NCBI RefSeq assembly: GCF_042648965.1
Contig: NZ_JBHRYJ010000001.1
Location: forward strand, 1,240,001-1,304,000
Source: Ferrovibrio xuzhouensis
GTDB lineage: Bacteria; Pseudomonadota; Alphaproteobacteria; Ferrovibrionales; Ferrovibrionaceae
Length of the DNA: 64,000 bases
Reading direction: 5' to 3'
Part shown: positions 52,351 through 61,378 of the stretch, piece by piece
How the letters are laid out: each line of letters starts with the position of its first letter
Numbering within the stretch: the first letter of the stretch is position 1
Translations under genes and position numbers: made by a program
The notes under the pieces: generated by a model
What the model saw: the letters and a program-made list of their open reading frames with translations, nothing else
What the model was told of the DNA's origin: nothing
Database searches by the model: none

Positions 52351-53541
52351 TCAGAAGTCCAGACGGATACCGACAGTCCCGAAGGTCTGCTTGTTGTCCG
52401 AGATACCGGCAGTGTCGTATTCGACCTTCTCGTTGCCGACACCGGCAAAGGTCAGGATGCCGGTGGCGACCTGGTAGGTCACACCCAGCATGTACAGGGT
52501 CTCATCCGAGCCCTGGCCGTTGCCGCCGGCACTGGCGGAGACGTTGGTGACTCGGACCTTGCGGCCTTCGACGCCAATACCGACCGAACCGGGCTTGGAG
52601 CCGGACGTCAGGTATTTCAGGCCGCCCGACCAGCCGTGCTTGTTGGCCGAAATCGTGTCGAGCTCTTCCTGGGTATACATGCCGCCGAGCTGGACCTGCG
52701 AACCGTCGCCGACGTTGTAGGCAAGGTTCACGCCGCCCTGGTAACCCTGCAGGGTGTCGCCGTTCGGGTTGGAAGCCGAACCCGGGCGACCCTGGTACCA
52801 GCCGGTGAACAGAGCGGCGTCGACCGGACCGAACGACTCGATGTAGTTCGCCGCGGCCGCGTAGACGTTCTGCATGTTGTTGACAGTGCTGCCATTCGCA
52901 GCGCCGCTGAAGGTCTGGCAGGAGCCGGTCGTACCCGCACTCGTGCCACGATCTTCACAGGCGTTCGGCAGATACGAGAAGCCGAGCTGCAGACCCTTGC
53001 CTGCCTTCGAGCCGAAATAGCGGTTCGCCGACGTGTAGAGGTTGATGTGCTCCTTGTCGTCCGGAATGGCGCTGAACCGGAGGCGGTACTGATCACTGCC
53101 GAAGAAATCGCCGACAGAGCCGACCGTGGTGGTCGAATCACCCGGAATGGCATTCGGCGTGCCGTAGGTCATCTTGTTGGGCACGAGGTCGGTCGAGCCG
53201 AGTTCGACACGGCCAATGTCACGACGCTCGACGAACAGGTAGGATTCGTCGATCTGGTCGCTTTCGGTCGAGCCTTCCAGTTCGATACGGCCGCCGACAA
53301 CGGTGCCGTTGTCCAGAACCGAGCGGATATTGAACCAGATTTCCGCATCCGGCGCCGCGAAGGTCTGCGCCGGCTGGTCGACCTGGCGGGCGCCGCGATC
53401 CTGAATGGAGAACGAACGGGTCATGTAGCCGCCGACGGTAACACCGATCGGAACGGCCTTGTCCTGGGCACTGGCAGCATCCGCCAGCATCAGGCCGGCA
53501 GCCGCGACGAGCGCGGTTTGCAGAAGAAGGGTCTTTCTCAT
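52351..53541 (-). CDS. Outer-membrane porin, copy 2
   Basis: A 396-residue porin with the same signal peptide and barrel ends as copy 1. It has its own mid-loops: SGSKPGSVGIGVEG, and ASAGGNGQGSDETLYM where copy 1 has NINGDGNGSEETLYM. It ends in RLDF. Copy 2 reads QYRLRFSAIPDDKEHINLYTSANRYFG where copy 1 reads YQMWFGAIPNDKEHINIYTSSNRYFG, so loop regions diverge. The CRP-like sites of copy 1 are absent upstream. It has its own terminator and a 3' flank very similar to copy 3. Confidence 0.9.
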   Translation of the reverse strand: MRKTLLLQTALVAAAGLMLADAASAQDKAVPIGVTVGGYMTRSFSIQDRGARQVDQPAQTFAAPDAEIWFNIRSVLDNGTVVGGRIELEGSTESDQIDESYLFVERRDIGRVELGSTDLVPNKMTYGTPNAIPGDSTTTVGSVGDFFGSDQYRLRFSAIPDDKEHINLYTSANRYFGSKAGKGLQLGFSYLPNACEDRGTSAGTTGSCQTFSGAANGSTVNNMQNVYAAAANYIESFGPVDAALFTGWYQGRPGSASNPNGDTLQGYQGGVNLAYNVGDGSQVQLGGMYTQEELDTISANKHGWSGGLKYLTSGSKPGSVGIGVEGRKVRVTNVSASAGGNGQGSDETLYMLGVTYQVATGILTFAGVGNEKVEYDTAGISDNKQTFGTVGIRLDF

Positions 53542-53753
53542 CCTGGGAGTCCTTTATGGGGGTGACAGGTCAGCGTCGAAGGACGATCTCCCGCGATTGC
53601 CCTAGCGGCAGCATATTAGTCACCAGTATGCCCAAAGCTTAATCGGCTTAAAGCTCAAAGACGTGACAACGGACACAGGGGATGAGCCCGTGCGCGGGCT
53701 GTTGCATTTATACAACAGACTGTTTCCAGCCAGAAAATCGGCCGGAATTTACA

Positions 53754-53790
53754 TAAAAAAAGAGGGCAGGTTTCCCTGCCCTCTCCTTTC
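53754..53790 (-). terminator. Terminator of porin 3
   Basis: The stem GAGGGCAGG/CCTGCCCTC with loop TTTC has a U-run (from 53761) on the minus strand. The following 30 bases (TTACCCGGTAGAAACC...) are shared with the flank of porin 2, a sign of recent duplication. Confidence 0.8.
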
Positions 53791-53809
53791 TTACCCGGTA
53801 GAAACCGGA

Positions 53810-54970
53810 TCAGAAGTCCAGACGGATACCGACAGTCCCGAAGGTCTGCTTGTTGTCGCTGGCCGAACCGTCCGGATCGACGGTCTCGTGACCGGCGCCG
53901 GCGAAGGTCAGGATGCCGGTGGCGACCTGGTAGGTCACACCCAGCATGTACAGGGTCTCTTCGTTACCGGTAACGCGGATCTTGCGGCCTTCGACGCCAA
54001 TACCGACCGAACCAGCCTTCGAACCGTTGGTCAGATACTTCAGACCGCCGGCATAGCCATGCTTGTTAGCAGTATTCGCGTCGGTCGATTCCTGCGTGAA
54101 CAGGCCACCGATCTGAATCTGCGAACCGTCGCCGATGTTGTAGGCGAAGTTCACGCCGCCCTGGTAACCACCAAGGGTGTCACCATTGTGCGCAGCAGTC
54201 GTGCCTGAACCCGGGGTGCCCTGATACCAGCCGGCATACAGAGCGGCATCAACCGGACCGAACGACTCGACGTAGTTCGCCGCGGCCGCATAGACGTTAT
54301 GCAGGTTGTTGACGGTGCTGCTGTTAGCCGCCGACGAGAAGGTCTGGCAGGAGCCAGCCGTACCCGCGCTCGTGCCACGATCTTCACAGGCGTTCGGCAT
54401 ATATGAGAAGCCGAGCTGCAGACCCTTGCCAACCTTCGAACCGAAATAGCGGTTCGAGGAGGTATAGATGTTGATGTGCTCCTTGTCGTTCGGATTCGAA
54501 GCAAACCACATCATGTAGGAGTTGCTACCGAAGAAATCGCCCGAAGCGCCGGTCACCGTGGTCGAGTCGCCCGGGATGGCGTTCGGGGTGCCGTACAGCA
54601 TCTTGTTGGGCACGAGGTCGGTTGAACCGACTTCGATACGGCCAAGGTCATGCTTCTCGACGAACAGGTAGGATTCGTCGATCTGGTCGCTTTCGGTCGA
54701 GCCTTCCAGCTCGATACGGCCGCCGATCACGGTGCCGTTGTCCAGAACAGAGCGGATGTTGAACCAGATTTCCGCGTCAGGCGCCGCGAAGGTGGCAGCC
54801 GGCTGATCAACCTGCTGAACACCGCGGTCCTGCACGCTGAACGAACGGACCATGTAGCCGCCGACGGTGACACCGATCGGAACGGCCTTGTCCTGGGCGG
54901 TCGCAGCGTCGGCCAGCATCATGCCGGCAGCAGCCACGAGCGCGGTTTGCAGAAGCAGCGTCTTCTTCAT
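53810..54970 (-). CDS. Outer-membrane porin, copy 3
   Basis: A 386-residue porin of the same family; the ATG at 54970 (AGAGG upstream) was used, since an upstream ATG (55024) adds an unrelated 18 residues. It keeps DKEHINIYTSSNRYFGSKVGKGLQLGFSYMPN and the disulfide loop NACEDRGTSAGTAGSCQTF. It is shorter than copies 1 and 2 because of a shorter loop near RVTGNEETLYM, lacking the Asn/Gly-rich insertion. It is the leftmost gene in transcription order of the three, with a terminator before copy 2, so each is probably expressed alone. Confidence 0.9.
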   Translation of the reverse strand: MKKTLLLQTALVAAAGMMLADAATAQDKAVPIGVTVGGYMVRSFSVQDRGVQQVDQPAATFAAPDAEIWFNIRSVLDNGTVIGGRIELEGSTESDQIDESYLFVEKHDLGRIEVGSTDLVPNKMLYGTPNAIPGDSTTVTGASGDFFGSNSYMMWFASNPNDKEHINIYTSSNRYFGSKVGKGLQLGFSYMPNACEDRGTSAGTAGSCQTFSSAANSSTVNNLHNVYAAAANYVESFGPVDAALYAGWYQGTPGSGTTAAHNGDTLGGYQGGVNFAYNIGDGSQIQIGGLFTQESTDANTANKHGYAGGLKYLTNGSKAGSVGIGVEGRKIRVTGNEETLYMLGVTYQVATGILTFAGAGHETVDPDGSASDNKQTFGTVGIRLDF

Positions 54971-55558
54971 GTTCCTCTTTTCCTCTCCCACCGGGATTTG
55001 GGTTGCAGTACTTGCCGCCAGCATTGCAGTGCCCGGCGGCGAGCAACGAACAATCAGCCCGGGTGGGCTGAGTGATCGTCAGGGATGAAGCCACTGCCCC
55101 CCTGCAAGTGTCAATTAAAGCATGGGAATCCGGCCTGCTTTTCCGATTACTGTTGCAATCGCGCCACACCGAATCCGTCCGGGCGATTCGTCGCCAGGAC
55201 AGCGACGCTGACCCGCCCCTCCCAATGCTGTGGCGGAAATGACGACCCCGCGCCATCCCCGCCGGCGCCGATGTCGCCCTGAACGGCTGAAGCAAGTGGG
55301 TGGCCGAGTGGGGCCGGCGCTGAAATCCATACTGGGTGGGCCAGCCGCATGCGGCTTCCACGTAAGCAATTGTAATATAATGATAAAATATCGATCTGGC
55401 GAATCTTCGCGATTAAGGGAAAATTCATGGCCATTCATTTACAACACTATTGTTGTGTAAAAATGAGCGGCCCGCCATATTGGATGACGGTGATTGGCCT
55501 CGGGGCAGGATTTATGCTATCCCACGCCCGTTATTGCGTTTGGGAAGGTTCCGCCACC
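54971..55558. promoter_or_regulatory. Long non-coding region, porin 3 / DUF3576
   Basis: These 588 bases hold no gene I trust. On the porin side there is a hairpin (TCAGCCC GGGT GGGCTGA, 55054-55071). On the other side, 55362-55447 is strikingly AT-rich for this genome and has TATAAT at 55376-55381, plus a palindrome ACAACA-CTAT-TGTTGT at 55441-55456. This patch is probably the promoter and operator of the DUF3576-leuS-lptE-holA operon, about 180 bases before its start. Confidence 0.45.
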
Positions 55559-56134
55559 ATGGCCGTTTCGCGCCTGATTTCGCTGCCGGTTTCCGGCCTC
55601 GCCGTGCTGCTGCTGCCGGTCATGCTATCCCTCGGCGGCTGCGCCTCGCCCGATGACGGCGAGACTAAGACCTATTATCCTGAAAAAGGCCCCTACGGGA
55701 CCTATAACCCGGCGCCAAGCAGTGAGCGCGATAGCGTCTTCGGCGGCGGTGGCCTCGATATCTTCGGTTCCAACAAGAAAAAGCCGGAAGAAGGTGGTGG
55801 CGGCAGTGGAATTGGCGTCAACAGCTATCTGTGGCGCGCCACGCTGGACACCATCTCCTTCATGCCTCTGGCTTCGGCCGATCCCTTCGGCGGCGTCATC
55901 ATCACCGACTGGTATACGCCGCAGCAGACCCCGAACGAACGCCTCAAGGTGACGGTCTACATCCTTGATCGTGCCCTGCGCGCCGATGGCTTGCGCGTCA
56001 GCGTCTTCCGCCAGATCCATGACGACAAGGGCTGGACCGACAAGCCGACGGCCACAGACACCGCGGTCAATATCGAAAACGCCATCCTGCAGCGCGCACG
56101 AGAGTTCCGCATGGAGACCGAAGCGCAGCGCTGA
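55559..56134 (+). CDS. DUF3576 domain lipoprotein
   Basis: A 191-residue lipoprotein starting at ATG after GGAAGG. The signal peptide ends in a lipobox (LSLGGC, about residues 22-27). Then a Gly/Lys-rich linker with GGGGLDIFGSNKKK precedes the conserved VNSYLWRATLDTISFMPLASADPFGGVIITDWYTP and NERLKVTVYILDRALRADGLRVSVF. This is the DUF3576 family, usually encoded just upstream of leuS in Alphaproteobacteria and thought to act with outer-membrane LPS assembly. Function is not established. It is followed by leuS after 57 bases. Confidence 0.85.
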   Translation: MAVSRLISLPVSGLAVLLLPVMLSLGGCASPDDGETKTYYPEKGPYGTYNPAPSSERDSVFGGGGLDIFGSNKKKPEEGGGGSGIGVNSYLWRATLDTISFMPLASADPFGGVIITDWYTPQQTPNERLKVTVYILDRALRADGLRVSVFRQIHDDKGWTDKPTATDTAVNIENAILQRAREFRMETEAQR

Positions 56135-56191
56135 CGGCGGCGCCGTCCCCAGTACCGTCCGGCACCGGACCCAGCAGCAACGGAAGCGTAG

Positions 56192-58762
56192 ATGTCCCGC
56201 TACAACGCAAAAGCGGTCGAAAAAAAGTGGCAGCAGGTCTGGGACAAACGCCAGGCCTTTCGCGCCGAAGCCGATCCGGCCCGGCCGAAATACTATGTCC
56301 TCGAGATGTTTCCCTATCCGTCGGGACGTATCCATATGGGCCACGTGCGCAACTACACACTGGGCGACGTGGTCGCGCGCTACAAACGCGCGCGCGGCTT
56401 CAACGTACTGCATCCGATGGGCTGGGACGCCTTCGGCCTGCCAGCCGAGAACGCCGCCCAGGAGAAAAAGGTACATCCGGCCGCCTGGACCTACGACAAC
56501 ATTGCCAATATGCGCGCCGAGCTGCAGCGCATGGGCCTGTCGCTGGACTGGAGTCGCGAATTCGCCACCTGCCATCCCGGCTATTACCAGTACCAGCAGA
56601 AGCTGTTCCTCGATTTCCTGAAAGCCGGCCTGATCTATCGCCGGGAGAGCTTCGTCAACTGGGACCCGGTCGATATGACCGTGCTGGCCAACGAGCAGGT
56701 GATCGACGGCCGCGGCTGGCGCTCCGGCGCCGTGGTCGAGCGGCGCAAGCTGTCGCAATGGTTCCTCAAGATCACGGCTTATGCCGACGACCTGCTACAG
56801 ACCTTGCAGGACGGCCTGCAGCGCTGGCCCGAGCGGGTCAAGCTGATGCAGCAGAACTGGATCGGCAAATCGGAAGGCGCCCGCTTCGCCTTCGCCCTCA
56901 AGGGCCGCGCCGATAAAATCGAGGTCTATTCGACCCGGCCGGACACCCTGTTCGGCGCCAGCTTCGTTGCCATCGCCGCCGACCATCCGCTTGCTGCCGA
57001 GGCTGCGAAGAACGACCCGGCCCTGGCCGCCTTCATCGAGGAATGCCGCCACACCGGCACCGCGGAAGCCGAACTCGAAAAAGCCGAAAAGAAAGGCTAT
57101 CGGATTCCGGTCGAAGCGGTTCACCCCTTCGATCCGGCCTGGACCCTGCCGGTCTACGTGGCGAACTTCGTGCTGATGGAATACGGCACCGGCGCCATCT
57201 TCGGCTGCCCCGGCCATGACCAGCGCGACCTCGATTTCGCCCGCAAATACAATCTTCCCGTCAAGGCCGTGGTGGCACCGAAAGGCCAGCCGGCACCCAA
57301 AATCGGCACTCAGGCGTTTGCCGATACCGACAACACCATCGCCGTCAATTCCGGCTTCCTCGATGGCCTCGACGTCGCCGCCGCCAAGCGCGCCGCGATC
57401 GAAAAGCTGGAAGAGCTGAAGGCCGGCGAGGGCACCGTCACTTTCCGCCTGCGCGACTGGGGCGTATCGCGGCAGCGCTACTGGGGTTGCCCGATCCCGG
57501 TGATCCATTGCGAATCCTGCGGCATCGTGCCGGTGCCGGAAGCCGACCTGCCGGTGCTGTTGCCTGACGATGTCAGCTTCGACAAGCCGGGCAACCCGCT
57601 CGATCACCATCCGAGCTGGAAGCATGTCGCCTGTCCGACCTGCGGTAAGCCGGCGCGGCGCGAGACCGATACCTGCGACACCTTCGTCGACAGCTCGTGG
57701 TACTTCGCCCGCTTCTGCAGCCCGCGCGCCGAAGTGCCGCTGATCAAGGAAGAGGTCGATTACTGGATGCCGGTCGACCAGTATATCGGTGGCATCGAGC
57801 ATGCCATCCTGCATCTGCTGTATTCGCGCTTCTTCACCCGCGCGCTGCGTGACACCGGACACCTCTCGCTGCCCGACGGCGAACCCTTCGCCGGCCTGTT
57901 CACGCAAGGCATGGTCTGCCACGAAACCTATCGTGATGCGAATGGTGCCTGGCTGCTGCCGACGGAAGTGAAGAGGGAAAACGGCCTGACCGTGCATGTC
58001 CGCACCGGGGCGCCGGTCACCGTCGGCCGTACCGAGAAGATGTCGAAGTCGAAGAAGAACGTCATCGACCCCGGCCTGATCATCGATACCTACGGCGCCG
58101 ACACCGCACGCTGGTTCATGCTGTCCGACAGTCCGCCGGAACGCGATCTCGAATGGACCGAGGCCGGGGTGGCCGGCGCCTGGCGCTTCACCCAGCGGCT
58201 GTGGCGGCTGGTTGCCGAACCGGCCGGTCCGATTGCCGCCCGGCAGGCCCCGATGCCGGCCGACTGGCCCGACGATTCCGTCAGCCTGCGCCGCGCGCTG
58301 CACAAGACGATAGCGGCGCTGACCCAGGATCTTGAACAGTTCCACTTCAACAAGGCGGTCGCCCGTATTCACGAATTCGCCAACCTGCTGGAAGCGGCGA
58401 AGGACGAGGATGCTGCGGCCGCCTGGACGCGGCGCGAGGCGCTGGAGACGCTGGCCAAGCTGATCGGTCCGATGGTCCCGCATCTGGCCGAGGAAATCTG
58501 GCAAGCGCTGGGCAATGACGGCCTGCTGCTCGACCAGCCCTGGCCGCAGGCCGATGCCACCCTGGCCCATGATGACACCGTCACCATCGCCGTGCAGGTG
58601 GCCGGCAAGCTGCGCGCCACCATTGAAGTGGCCCGCGACATGACGCAGCCCGAACTGGAAACACTGGCTCTTGCCAACGACAACGTGCAACGCGCCATCG
58701 ACGGCAAGCCGGTCCGCAAGGTGATTGTCGTACCGAACCGGATCGTCAATGTGGTGGTCTAG
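56192..58762 (+). CDS. leuS: Leucyl-tRNA synthetase
   Basis: An 856-residue class I synthetase. The HIGH motif is HMGH (48-51, within YPSGRIHMGHVRNY), and KMSKS is at about 616-620. The editing domain is intact (about residues 220-420), with DTLFGASFVAIAADHPL. The anticodon-binding and C-terminal domains are present (ending VVPNRIVNVVV). Length and motifs are normal. The last 14 bases overlap lptE. Confidence 0.97.
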   Translation: MSRYNAKAVEKKWQQVWDKRQAFRAEADPARPKYYVLEMFPYPSGRIHMGHVRNYTLGDVVARYKRARGFNVLHPMGWDAFGLPAENAAQEKKVHPAAWTYDNIANMRAELQRMGLSLDWSREFATCHPGYYQYQQKLFLDFLKAGLIYRRESFVNWDPVDMTVLANEQVIDGRGWRSGAVVERRKLSQWFLKITAYADDLLQTLQDGLQRWPERVKLMQQNWIGKSEGARFAFALKGRADKIEVYSTRPDTLFGASFVAIAADHPLAAEAAKNDPALAAFIEECRHTGTAEAELEKAEKKGYRIPVEAVHPFDPAWTLPVYVANFVLMEYGTGAIFGCPGHDQRDLDFARKYNLPVKAVVAPKGQPAPKIGTQAFADTDNTIAVNSGFLDGLDVAAAKRAAIEKLEELKAGEGTVTFRLRDWGVSRQRYWGCPIPVIHCESCGIVPVPEADLPVLLPDDVSFDKPGNPLDHHPSWKHVACPTCGKPARRETDTCDTFVDSSWYFARFCSPRAEVPLIKEEVDYWMPVDQYIGGIEHAILHLLYSRFFTRALRDTGHLSLPDGEPFAGLFTQGMVCHETYRDANGAWLLPTEVKRENGLTVHVRTGAPVTVGRTEKMSKSKKNVIDPGLIIDTYGADTARWFMLSDSPPERDLEWTEAGVAGAWRFTQRLWRLVAEPAGPIAARQAPMPADWPDDSVSLRRALHKTIAALTQDLEQFHFNKAVARIHEFANLLEAAKDEDAAAAWTRREALETLAKLIGPMVPHLAEEIWQALGNDGLLLDQPWPQADATLAHDDTVTIAVQVAGKLRATIEVARDMTQPELETLALANDNVQRAIDGKPVRKVIVVPNRIVNVVV

Positions 58763-59291
58763 GGGCCTGGCCGCGATCGTGCTGGCCGCGGCCCTTGCCG
58801 GCTGCGGCTTCCGGCCGATGTACAAGGAAAGCGCCGCCGGGGGCACCACGGTTGCCGAATTTTCCGATGTCATGATTGCCCAGCCGGAGGATCGTCGCGA
58901 CCAGCTGCTGCGCAACGACCTGCTCGACCTGCTGACACCCCTCGGCAGCCCGTCGCGACCACGCTATCTGCTCGCATACAAGATCACCGAATCGATCAGC
59001 GCGGTCTTCACGACGCGCAGCGAGGAAGTGACCCGAAACAACCTGATCGTGACGGTTTCCTACACCCTGCGTGATTATGAGAGTGGACGTTCACTCTACA
59101 ATATCTCAATATCCTCGTATTCTTCCTACAACCTCACGATTGCCGACTATTCCAACCTGATCAGTGAAAAGAATGCGCGCGAGCGAGCGCTGCAGGATTC
59201 CGCTGAACAGCTGCGGCTGCGGCTCGGAAATTACTTCGGAAAATACAGCAAGGAGAAAGCAGCTGGTGAAGCTGCAGGCACGGGACGCTGA
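58749..59291 (+). CDS. lptE: LPS assembly lipoprotein LptE
   Basis: A 180-residue lipoprotein: a short signal with LAAALAGC (lipobox cysteine near residue 18), then GFRPMYKESA, typical of LptE. The remainder is beta-rich (AYKITESISAVFTTRSEEVTRNNLIVTVSYTLRD). LptE plugs LptD in the outer membrane. The ATG lies 14 bases inside the end of leuS, and the stop lies inside holA, giving overlapping genes. Its place between leuS and holA is the conserved order. Confidence 0.9.
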   Translation: MWWSRGLAAIVLAAALAGCGFRPMYKESAAGGTTVAEFSDVMIAQPEDRRDQLLRNDLLDLLTPLGSPSRPRYLLAYKITESISAVFTTRSEEVTRNNLIVTVSYTLRDYESGRSLYNISISSYSSYNLTIADYSNLISEKNARERALQDSAEQLRLRLGNYFGKYSKEKAAGEAAGTGR

Positions 59292-60282
59292 AGCCTTCGT
59301 CCGCAAGCCGCGGCCCGATATCCGCGCCGTCCTGCTGTTCGGCAGCGATGCCGGCCTGATCCGCGAACGCGCCAAGGCCGTTGCCGCCAGCGTTGTCGAG
59401 GATCTGTCCGATCCCTTCCGCGTCACCACCCTGACCGGCGCCCAGCTGCAGGACGACCCGGCGCGGCTGGCCGATGAAGCCGCCGCCATCGCGCTGACCG
59501 GCGGCCGACGGGTCGTCATGATCTCCGGCGCCGGCGACCGGCTGGCCAAGCTGTTCCAGGGATTTCTCGATGATCCCCTCGGCGACGCGCTTGTCGTGGT
59601 CGAGGCTGGCGAACTGGCGGCCCGCTCCTCCCTGCGCGGCGCCTTCGAGGATTGCTCCGTGGCTGCCGCGATCGGCTGTTATGCCGACGATGCCCGCGCC
59701 CTGCAGACCCTGATCGAGACCATGGTGGCCGAGGCCGGCAAACGCATCCTGCCCGAGGCGGTCGCCTGGCTGACCGACAATCTCGGCACCGATCGCATGG
59801 TCACCCGCGGCGAGATCGCCAAGCTGCTGCTCTACAAGGGCGAGGATGCGACGCCGATCAGCCTCGACGATTGCGAGGCGGTGGTCGGCGACAGCAGCAC
59901 GATGTTCCTCGACGATGCCGCCTTTGCCGCCTTTGGCGGCGACTTCAACGCACTGACCGATGCCCTGACCCGCTGCGAGAACGCCGGCGAATCGCCGGTG
60001 GCGATCCTGCGTGTCGCCCAGAAGCATGGCCAGAAGCTGCATCTGGCCGCCGCGCAAACGGAAACCGGCGGCCGCGTCGACCCGACGCGGCTGGGCGTGC
60101 ACTGGACGCGCAAGGCCGGCTTCGAGCGGCAGATGCGGCAATGGTCATCGACGCGGCTGATGCGGGCGCTGGAAATTCTTACCGATGCCGAGCTGACCGC
60201 GAAAAGCACCGGCATGCCGGCCGCAGCCGCCTGCGGCGACGCGCTGCTGCGCATCGCCAGAGCCGCGCGCGTCGCGCGATAA
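59266..60282 (+). CDS. holA: DNA polymerase III delta subunit
   Basis: A 338-residue clamp-loader subunit starting at the GTG (59266), which has AAGGAG upstream and overlaps lptE by 26 bases. Motifs: RPDIRAVLLFGSDAGLIRERAKAV and the following DPFRVTTLTGAQLQDDPARLADEA, typical of HolA; the C-terminal part has LHLAAAQTETGG and GVHWTRKAGFERQMRQW. It opens the beta clamp. The last codons and stop (GCCGCGCGCGTCGCGCGATAA) are repeated once directly downstream. Confidence 0.9.
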   Translation: MKLQARDAEAFVRKPRPDIRAVLLFGSDAGLIRERAKAVAASVVEDLSDPFRVTTLTGAQLQDDPARLADEAAAIALTGGRRVVMISGAGDRLAKLFQGFLDDPLGDALVVVEAGELAARSSLRGAFEDCSVAAAIGCYADDARALQTLIETMVAEAGKRILPEAVAWLTDNLGTDRMVTRGEIAKLLLYKGEDATPISLDDCEAVVGDSSTMFLDDAAFAAFGGDFNALTDALTRCENAGESPVAILRVAQKHGQKLHLAAAQTETGGRVDPTRLGVHWTRKAGFERQMRQWSSTRLMRALEILTDAELTAKSTGMPAAAACGDALLRIARAARVAR

Positions 60283-60309
60283 GAGTGGGCCGCGCGCGTC
60301 GCGCGATAA
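60262..60309 (+). repeat. 21-base direct duplication at the holA end
   Basis: The last 21 bases of holA, including the TAA stop (60262-60282), are repeated exactly at 60289-60309, six bases after the first copy. The unit is GC-only before the stop and could also form a stem. It lies in the gap between converging genes holA and the WD40 gene. Confidence 0.8.
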
Positions 60310-60313
60310 AGAC

Positions 60314-61378
60314 CTAGCTACCCGCCTCGAAATCGAGCAGGCCCGCCGCGCCGTCCTCGCCGCCGGCGATCAGCCAGCGACCATCACGCGTCCAGGCCAG
60401 ACTGGTGATCGGCGCCGCGCCGACGCGCTCCAGGTCGATGCTTGACTGGTCGGCCAGCCGGCCGAGCCGGATCTGGCCGTCGGCATGGCCCGAGGCGACC
60501 AGGCCGTGGCGCGGATGGAACGCGACGCTGGTGACCTGCGCGCCGCGGCTGAGTTCCACCGGCGCCGAACCCATCGGCCCCTTGCCGCGGCAATCCCACA
60601 CCACCACCACCTCGGCGCCGCTGGTCGCCAGCCAGCGCCCGTCGCGCGACCAGCTGAGACTCTTCGGCTTGGCCGGATAGCCACTCATGCGCATGTCGGC
60701 ACCATCGGCGAGCCGCCAGCCGTGCAGCTCGCTTTCCTGGGTGGCGGTGATCACGAAGCGGCCATCGCCCGACCAGGTGACCGCGACATGCGATCCCTTC
60801 CAGCTGAAGCGCTTGGGCTGCTGCGCTTCGGCCTTGGCCCACCACAGGCTGACGCCGCCGTAATGCGAGGCGACCAGCCGCTTGCCCTTCGGGTTGAAGG
60901 CGAGCCCGGTCACCGTGCTGGGGTGGTCGTCCCAGGCCGCGATCTCGCGGCCGGTGCCATCCAGCAGGCCGACCCGCCTGCCGGCGGCATAGGCGATCTG
61001 GCTGTTGAGCGCATTACCGTGATCGGCCGCCACCACATGCTCGATCCACTTGCGCGGCACGCTGGCCAGCTCGTCCGCCGTGCCATCGGCGGCGGTGCGC
61101 ACCAGCCGGCCGTCATCGCCGCCCGACAGGAAGCCATGCCCGCCCGGCGCCGCTACCAGGGACAGCAGCGCGGCATTCTCGTGCACGATCAGCCGCCGCG
61201 TGTTGGCGGCTTCCGGATCGTCGAACGGCCTGAGTGCGATCGAACCATCGCCAAGGCCGAAGCCGGCCAGGCCGGCGGCTTCGGCGGCGGCCACCGCCAC
61301 CACGCCGGCCTTAAACTGCCAGAGGTATGCGCGGAAGCCGACCTGCGCGGCTGCGGCCGGCTCAGGCGCGGCAGGCAT
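60314..61378 (-). CDS. WD40-repeat beta-propeller protein
   Basis: A 354-residue protein from the ATG at 61378. It consists of about six or seven WD-like blades: GFLSGGDDGRLVRTAADG, VTGLAFNPKGKRLVASHYGGVSLWWAK, VAVTWSGDGRFVITATQESELHGWRLADG, LSWSRDGRWLATSGAEVVVVWD, VTSVAFHPRHGLVASGHADGQIRLGR, LAWTRDGRWLIAGGEDGAAGLLD. The ATG lies 17 bases inside the end of the CobW-type gene, so it is translated with it. In many Alphaproteobacteria a WD40 protein follows a CobW GTPase; it may help deliver or sense metal. The partner is unknown. Confidence 0.85.
   Translation of the reverse strand: MPAAPEPAAAAQVGFRAYLWQFKAGVVAVAAAEAAGLAGFGLGDGSIALRPFDDPEAANTRRLIVHENAALLSLVAAPGGHGFLSGGDDGRLVRTAADGTADELASVPRKWIEHVVAADHGNALNSQIAYAAGRRVGLLDGTGREIAAWDDHPSTVTGLAFNPKGKRLVASHYGGVSLWWAKAEAQQPKRFSWKGSHVAVTWSGDGRFVITATQESELHGWRLADGADMRMSGYPAKPKSLSWSRDGRWLATSGAEVVVVWDCRGKGPMGSAPVELSRGAQVTSVAFHPRHGLVASGHADGQIRLGRLADQSSIDLERVGAAPITSLAWTRDGRWLIAGGEDGAAGLLDFEAGS

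Noticed and set aside
52213..53565. 450-codon plus-strand frame over porin 2, with similar ones over porins 1 and 3
   Set aside because: The three frames resemble each other only because the porins do; they are antisense shadows.
55147..55434. 95-codon minus-strand ORF in the long gap before the DUF3576 gene
   Set aside because: The last part reads plausibly (SFPPQHWEGRVSVAVLATNRPDGFG), but there is no ribosome binding site and it overlaps other weak frames. Not enough to call it a gene.
56795..58915. 706-codon minus-strand frame over leuS
   Set aside because: Antisense to leuS, which has all catalytic motifs; no family resemblance.
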